Source: Palaemon carinicauda | Lineage: Eukaryota; Arthropoda; Malacostraca; Decapoda; Palaemonidae | Direction: 5' to 3' | DNA length: 64,000 bases | Assembly (NCBI RefSeq): GCF_036898095.1 | Contig: NC_090759.1 | Location: 19,361,777-19,425,776 of the forward strand | Part shown: in pieces, positions 58,787 through 64,000 of the stretch | Layout: each line of letters begins with the position of its first letter | How positions within the stretch are numbered: position 1 is the first letter of the stretch | The notes under the pieces: generated by a model | Told to the model about the DNA's origin: nothing | Database searches by the model: none | What the model saw: only the letters and a program-made list of their open reading frames with translations | Made by a program: the position numbers and the translations under genes

Positions 58787-60775
58787 TTGAGCAACAGTCA
58801 ACTAACTTTCGTCCCAAAGGTAGAGGCTCAAACAGAGGTGCAGGCAGAGATGCATCTTGCCGTCCCTCCAGAGGCAGAGGAGGAAAGGGAGCTAGCGGCC
58901 GAGGTAGTAAACCCTCGGGAAAACAGAAGCAATGAAGTGCTTCCGGTGGGAGGAAGACTCCGCCAATTCCAGGATCGTTGGACCTTCGATCCCTGGGCAC
59001 ACAGCATCATCAAGAAGGGTCTAGGCTGGAGCTGGACTCAACCACCCCCAACCTTCCAGCAGTTCTTCCAACAGTCAACCCCCCTTCTGGAAGAATATGT
59101 CCTAGAACTCTTGAACAAGAAGATAATAAGGAGGGTAAAGTCAACCAGGTTCCAAGGGAGACTGTTTTGCGTCCCCAAGAAGGACTCCGACAAACTCAGA
59201 GTCATTCTAGACTTATCCCCCCTCAACAAGTTCATAGCGAACAACAAGTTCAAGATGCTGACTCTTCAACAGATAAGGACCCTTCTGCCTCAAGGTTCCT
59301 ACACGGTCTCCATAGACCTGGCGGATGCCTACTGGCACATTCCAATGAACCACCACGCTTCCTCCTACCCAGGATTTCGACTCCAAAGGAAAAGCTACGC
59401 CTTCAGGGCCATGCCCTTCGGCCTCAATGTGGCCCCACGGATCTTCACAAAGCTGGCAGACGCCATCGTTCAACAGCTCCGCCTCCGTGGCGTCCAGGTG
59501 ATGGCCTACCTCGACGACTAGCTGGTTTGGGCTCCATCGCCCGAAGATTGTCTAAGATCCTGCAACAAAGTCACCCAGTTTCTGGAACACCTGGGATTCA
59601 AGATAAACAGAAAGAAATCTCGCCTCTCTCCAGCTCAGAAGTTCCAATGGTTAGGAATCCAGTGGAATCTTCAGTCACACCGCCTTTCCATTCCCCAGAA
59701 GAAAAGGAAGGAAATAGCAGGGTCTGTCAAAAGACTGCTGAAATCCAAATGGATCTCAAGACGTCAGCAGGAACGAGTTCTAGGCTCTCTACAGTTCGCC
59801 TCAGTGACAAACCCAGTGCTGCGTGCACAGCTAAAGGATGCCGCGGGAGTCTGGAGACGTTCCGCATCCATCGCTCGAAGAGACCTCAAGAGACGACTCC
59901 CAAACAGACTTCGGTTACTCCTAAAGCCGTGGTCGGAAGCAAAGGCCCTGAAAAGGTCCATCCCTCTTCAACACCCACCTTCATCACTCAACATCCACAC
60001 GGACGCTTCGCTGGAGGGTTGGGGAGGTCACTCCCACCAAAAACAGGCTCAAGGAACATGGTCTCCCCAACTCAAGACGTTTCACATCAACATCTTGGAG
60101 GCCATGGCGGTCCTTCTAACTCTGAAGAAACTCTCCCCGCCTTCCTCGATCCACATTCGTCTAACCCTGGACAACTCGGTGGTAGTCTGATGTCTCAGTC
60201 GCCAAGGCTCAAGATCGCCCCAGATAAATCAGGTGCTTCTCCCAATCTTCCGTCTGGCAGAGAAGAAGAAATGGCACCTGTCTGCAGTTCATCTACAAGG
60301 ATTCCGCAACGTGACGGAGGACCCTCTATCTCGGACAAGCCCGATAGAGTCAGAATGGTCTCTAGACGCAAGATCCTTCTCCTTCATCTCTCACCAAGTC
60401 CCAGAACTTCAGATCGATCCCTTCGCAACGAGCGACAACAATCAACTTCCTCGATATGTGGCCCCGTACGAGGACCCCAAGGCAAAAGCAGTGGATGCCA
60501 TGTCACTGGATTGGAACAGATGGTCCAAGATCTACCTGTTCCCTCCCACCAACCTTCTGCTGAAAGTCCTCTCCAAACTGAGAACCTTCAAAGGGACAGC
60601 GGCCCTAGTGGCTCCCAAGTGGCCCCGGAGCAACTGGTACCCCCTAGTCCTGGAGCTACAGCCCAAGCTGATCCCTCTCCCAGGCCCAGTTCTCTCCCAG
60701 CAAGTACAGAAGTCGACTGTCTTCGCTTCATCATCGAAAGTCAGGGACATTCATCTCATGATTTTCTCTCCCTAG
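58787..60775 (+). pseudogene. DIRS-C reverse transcriptase-RNase H
   Basis: One frame with two nonsense codons. RT: 'LPVGGRLRQFQDRWTFDPWA', 'LRVILDLSPLNKFIANNKF', 'SIDLADAYWHIPMN', 'FRAMPFGLNVAPRIF', catalytic 'MAYLDD' followed at once by TAG (59519-59521; Trp in copy B). Thumb and RNase H: 'IHTDASLEGWGGH', 'LEAM', 'LTLDNSVVV', then TGA (60188-60190; Arg in B). The 'QIDPFATSDNNQLPRYVAPY' region follows and the frame ends at 60773-60775. No methyltransferase domain is apparent between RNase H and recombinase. Confidence 0.88.
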
Positions 60776-61746
60776 CCGCGAAGAAGAGGTTTGGGATCTC
60801 GAAGAAAAGTCTAGACTTCCTCGAGGAATACAAGACCGAATCCACACGACGGCAATACGAATCATCCTGGAGAAAGTGGGTCTCATTCGTCAAGGCAAAA
60901 AATCCTACGGAAATCACCATTGATTTTTGCATGTCCTTCTTCATTCACCTTCATGGACAGGGCTTAGCAGCCAACACGATTTCTACCTGCAAATCGGCCT
61001 TGACTAGACCACTACTGTACGCCTTCCAGATTGATCTGTCCAGCGACATCTTCAATAAACTGCCGAAGGCATGCGCTCGTCTACGCCCAGCACCCCCACC
61101 AAAACCTATCTCCTGGTCCCTGGACAAGGTGCTCCATTTTGCCTCCAACTTGGACAACGATTCGTGCTCTTTCAAGGATCTGACTCAAAAAGTTATATTT
61201 CTTTTTGCTCTTGCCTCAGGAGCCCGAGTCAGCGAAATAGTGGCATTATCAAGAGACGAGGGTCACATCCTGTTTACAGACTCAGGAGACCTTACCCTCT
61301 TCCCGGATCCGACGTTTCTCGCTGAAAACGAACTACCCACCAAAAGATGGGGCCCTTGGAGAATCTGCCCCCTGAAAGAAGATGCCTCTCTATGTCCAGT
61401 AGAGAGCCTCAAGGTCTATCTTCGTAGAACTTCTGTCTTTGGTGGAGGCCATCTCTTCAAAGGAGAAACATCGGGTAGCGCCCTGTCACTGAAACAACTA
61501 AGAGTGAAAATCACCTACTTCATTCGCAGAGCGGATCCTGACAGTACACCCGCAGGTCATGATCCTAGAAAAGTTGCATCGTCTCTGAATTTTTTCCAGA
61601 GCATGAATTTCAAAAGCCTCAAGAGTTTCACAGGCTGGAAATCCTCGCATGTTTTCTTCAAGCATTACGCGAAACAAGTGCATGAAGTCAAACATTTCGT
61701 GGTAGCCGCAGGTAGTGTTATGAAACCTGCACCTAACTCTGCATAG
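60600..61746 (+). CDS. DIRS-C tyrosine recombinase, intact frame
   Basis: Open without a stop to 61746, in a frame that continues upstream to 58978 over the RT gene. The recognisable protein begins around 'SSHDFLSLAAKKRFGISKKS'. N-terminal DNA-binding part: 'STRRQYESSWRKWVSFVKAK', 'LAANTISTCKSALTRP'. Catalytic residues: Arg in 'SGARVSEIVAL', HxxR in 'AGHDPRKVASS', Trp in 'FTGWKSSHVF', Tyr in 'FKHYAKQVH'. Integrates circular DIRS DNA by strand exchange. The start codon is unclear; expression may rely on the overlapping arrangement. The only undamaged enzyme in the DIRS set. Confidence 0.9.
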
Positions 61747-62079
61747 AACAGTGAGTTACTTGGGACTTTAACTCTTCGGGTGCCTATGTTGACCCTCGTG
61801 TGATATGTAGTGAATTCAGAGACACTTAGTGTTTTTCATAGACTGTTCTTTTACAAGGTGAAATGTCATAGTCGTCACATGAGTGCCGCATGCCTAGAGC
61901 ATGATGTGTTTTTTTCCTTATTAAAGACTGACGTTCCTCTGGAACCTGTGCCTTCTAATAATTTGAAATTTTCTTTCAGATTCAAGAGCGAAGTCTTTCA
62001 TTACTATGTACATTATAATTTATTGTAAATTAATTTTACATCCCTTATTACATTTATTTACTATATTCTGCAATTGTGA

Positions 62080-62085
62080 AATAAA
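62080..62085 (+). terminator. DIRS-C poly(A) signal
   Basis: AATAAA about 335 bases after the recombinase stop, matching the position in B (41137-41142). Confidence 0.55.
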
Positions 62086-62584
62086 ATTTCTATTTTATTA
62101 CTTATGCGTCTCAATCCGCTCCTACCTATACTATGAAATACATGGTTGTCATAGTTTCATTATCCCCCCTTTTTTTTTTTAAATGATGAAGAATAATAGG
62201 TTCAATCCATATCATATACTCACCTATGCTATGTAATATTCCTAACTGAATACTTACTTGCGCTATACCTTCGAGACCAGATCGTTCTCTTGCTACAAAA
62301 TACAGTGCCTAACCACCACTTGTCTGTCATTGAGAATGTTCCTATATGAATATCAACCATTCTGTCTTGTCTCCGAGTTCTTCACGTTCTCCCCGCAAGG
62401 TGGGTAGCCCTTCGATGACCACTTTGATCTTCAGCATGGTCCGTTGGGACTTCTCTGCAGAGGGGGGCAGGAAGTTTCATCCCCACGGAACCTCTATCGA
62501 GGTCACTATGCTTACCCTATTCAAAGCCCTCGGCACTTACTCTACAAGGGGAAATCTACCACGATACATTGATTCTCTGGTATT

Positions 62585-62685
62585 CTTCCATCAGGACGCC
62601 ATGGCTTGAGCCCAAAAAACGGATTTTGAGCGAAGCAAAAAATCTATTTTTGGGTGAGATAGCCATGGCGTCCTGATGGACCCTC
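62585..62685 (+). repeat. DIRS-C internal complementary region
   Basis: Carries 'ggcttgagcccaaaaaacgg' and then the complement of the right-end extension and of the left start ('gccatggcgtcctgatgg'). Confidence 0.9.
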
Positions 62686-62779
62686 CCTGCTACTTTGTCC
62701 AGCCTTTCAGGCCCCACCCTGTCCTGCTGTATCATGGTGATCGGCAAGCAACTGGCATCAGGATGAGGACAGACGTGAC

Positions 62780-63480
<701 letters not shown>

Positions 63481-64000
63481 GCAAGTCCTTTTGGGTGAGG
63501 CTGCTATAGCCACATGCCATTTATCTTGTCAACAGCAATTACTGGTATCCATTTACAACTGTGTGGTTCTGATTTCTGCATTTCGGTCGCATTGCCCGGG
63601 ACTGAAACCTGGGAGGCCATTCAGGTCGGTGGACTTTCTGGAGATAGCAAAAAATACCCGGTGTTTCCACCTTTTGTAAATATCAGTAGGCAGTACATCT
63701 CTATTGTGTGAACTTGTGCTAGATGCAGGTGTATGAAGATAGCGGAGCGTGTGGAAAGAATGGGCCAGTCTATTCAGTGTATTTATAGGCAAAGAAAAAA
63801 TTAACAGTAACTAGAGAGGGACGCATTGTAGTACTGTTTGGCCAGTCAATGGACCCAATAACTCTCTAGCAGGAGTATCTCAATGGGTGGCTGGTGCCCT
63901 TGTCAACCTCCTATTTCTTTCTAAATAAACACCAGATACTAATGTTCAGTCCCATCTATATCAAAATTAGCATTTATCATGACCTTCCCGTAACACCAAC
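63481..64000. other. Right edge, nothing recognised
   Basis: Not represented in S1 within this window. No coding frame, repeat or RNA gene is supported. It shows the uninterrupted sequence beyond the TTAA that was targeted in S1. Confidence 0.45.

Larger units (their letters stand above)
53580..58935 (+). pseudogene. DIRS-C gag, split by an RTE insertion
   Basis: Part 1 (53580-54383): Cys/His cluster 'KCDHNFCGV', 'FYGHTACRTHAPC', 'WDPQHCTVCKD'; a frameshift near 54020 ('SEHGEE' versus 'SEETEK' in B); then 'SVKDLPACSDTNPWRYAEHM'. Part 2 (57777-58935) resumes exactly at the target site with 'ISEKIGSIALEEVEFLPNF', continues through 'RQFNEDLPKL' and 'RRACREFVFSSATV', and ends in a Gln-rich then RG-rich basic tail. 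Probably a structural, RNA-binding protein of the particle. The RT frame overlaps the last 150 bases. Confidence 0.87.

Overview
This window is eukaryotic and is almost entirely a nest of transposable elements. Several interspersed repeats look like ones I associate with decapod crustaceans: a tRNA-derived SINE, an ATT-tailed repeat, very long (TA)n arrays, and abundant DIRS-type tyrosine-recombinase retrotransposons. I therefore infer a decapod, perhaps a palaemonid-like shrimp; this rests on pattern memory and no search was run. There are no prokaryotic features. The only host-gene candidates are three exons on the minus strand: two copies of an immunoglobulin-domain exon and one cysteine-rich exon.

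Layout. 1-6.9 kb: SINE, ATT-tailed repeats, (TA)n arrays and dead LINE fragments. 6.9-26.3 kb: segmental-duplication copy S1 (Ig exon, LINE pieces, foldback hairpin, (TA)n), interrupted by DIRS-A at 10264-25430. DIRS-A carries a 3.69-kb internal tandem duplication and a piggyBac element with perfect TTAA sites (21448-24056). 26.3-28.7 kb: a TTAA-flanked, piggyBac-like terminus followed by a ~370-bp tandem array, ending at a 500-N gap (28710-29209). 29.2-44.1 kb: a minus-strand DIRS-D, split by a TTAA-flanked miniature element (30202-32033) and by a whole plus-strand DIRS-B (33945-42196), with a triplicated 5' end at 42199-44087. 45.6-46.8 kb: two adjacent exons of one minus-strand gene whose splice phases fit. 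46.3-63.5 kb: copy S2 of the duplication, interrupted by DIRS-C (50925-63148), which is itself interrupted by a nearly intact RTE-type LINE (54384-57765) with an 11-bp target duplication.

The DIRS family reads: left inverted terminal repeat, GCCGGC-rich leader, a sharp 3' splice acceptor, gag with an N-terminal Cys/His cluster and an RG-rich tail, RT-RNase H in an overlapping frame, tyrosine recombinase in a further overlapping frame, poly(A) signal, internal complementary region (the reverse complement of the joined element ends), and right inverted repeat. All copies have broken gag and RT; only the DIRS-C recombinase frame is intact.

S1 and S2 each serve as the empty site for the other's insertions. 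This fixes element ends and gives a relative order: duplication first, then DIRS insertions, then piggyBac and RTE inside the DIRS copies. The most biologically interesting signal is the duplicated Ig exon, which differs more between copies than its flanking intron, mostly at amino-acid-changing sites.
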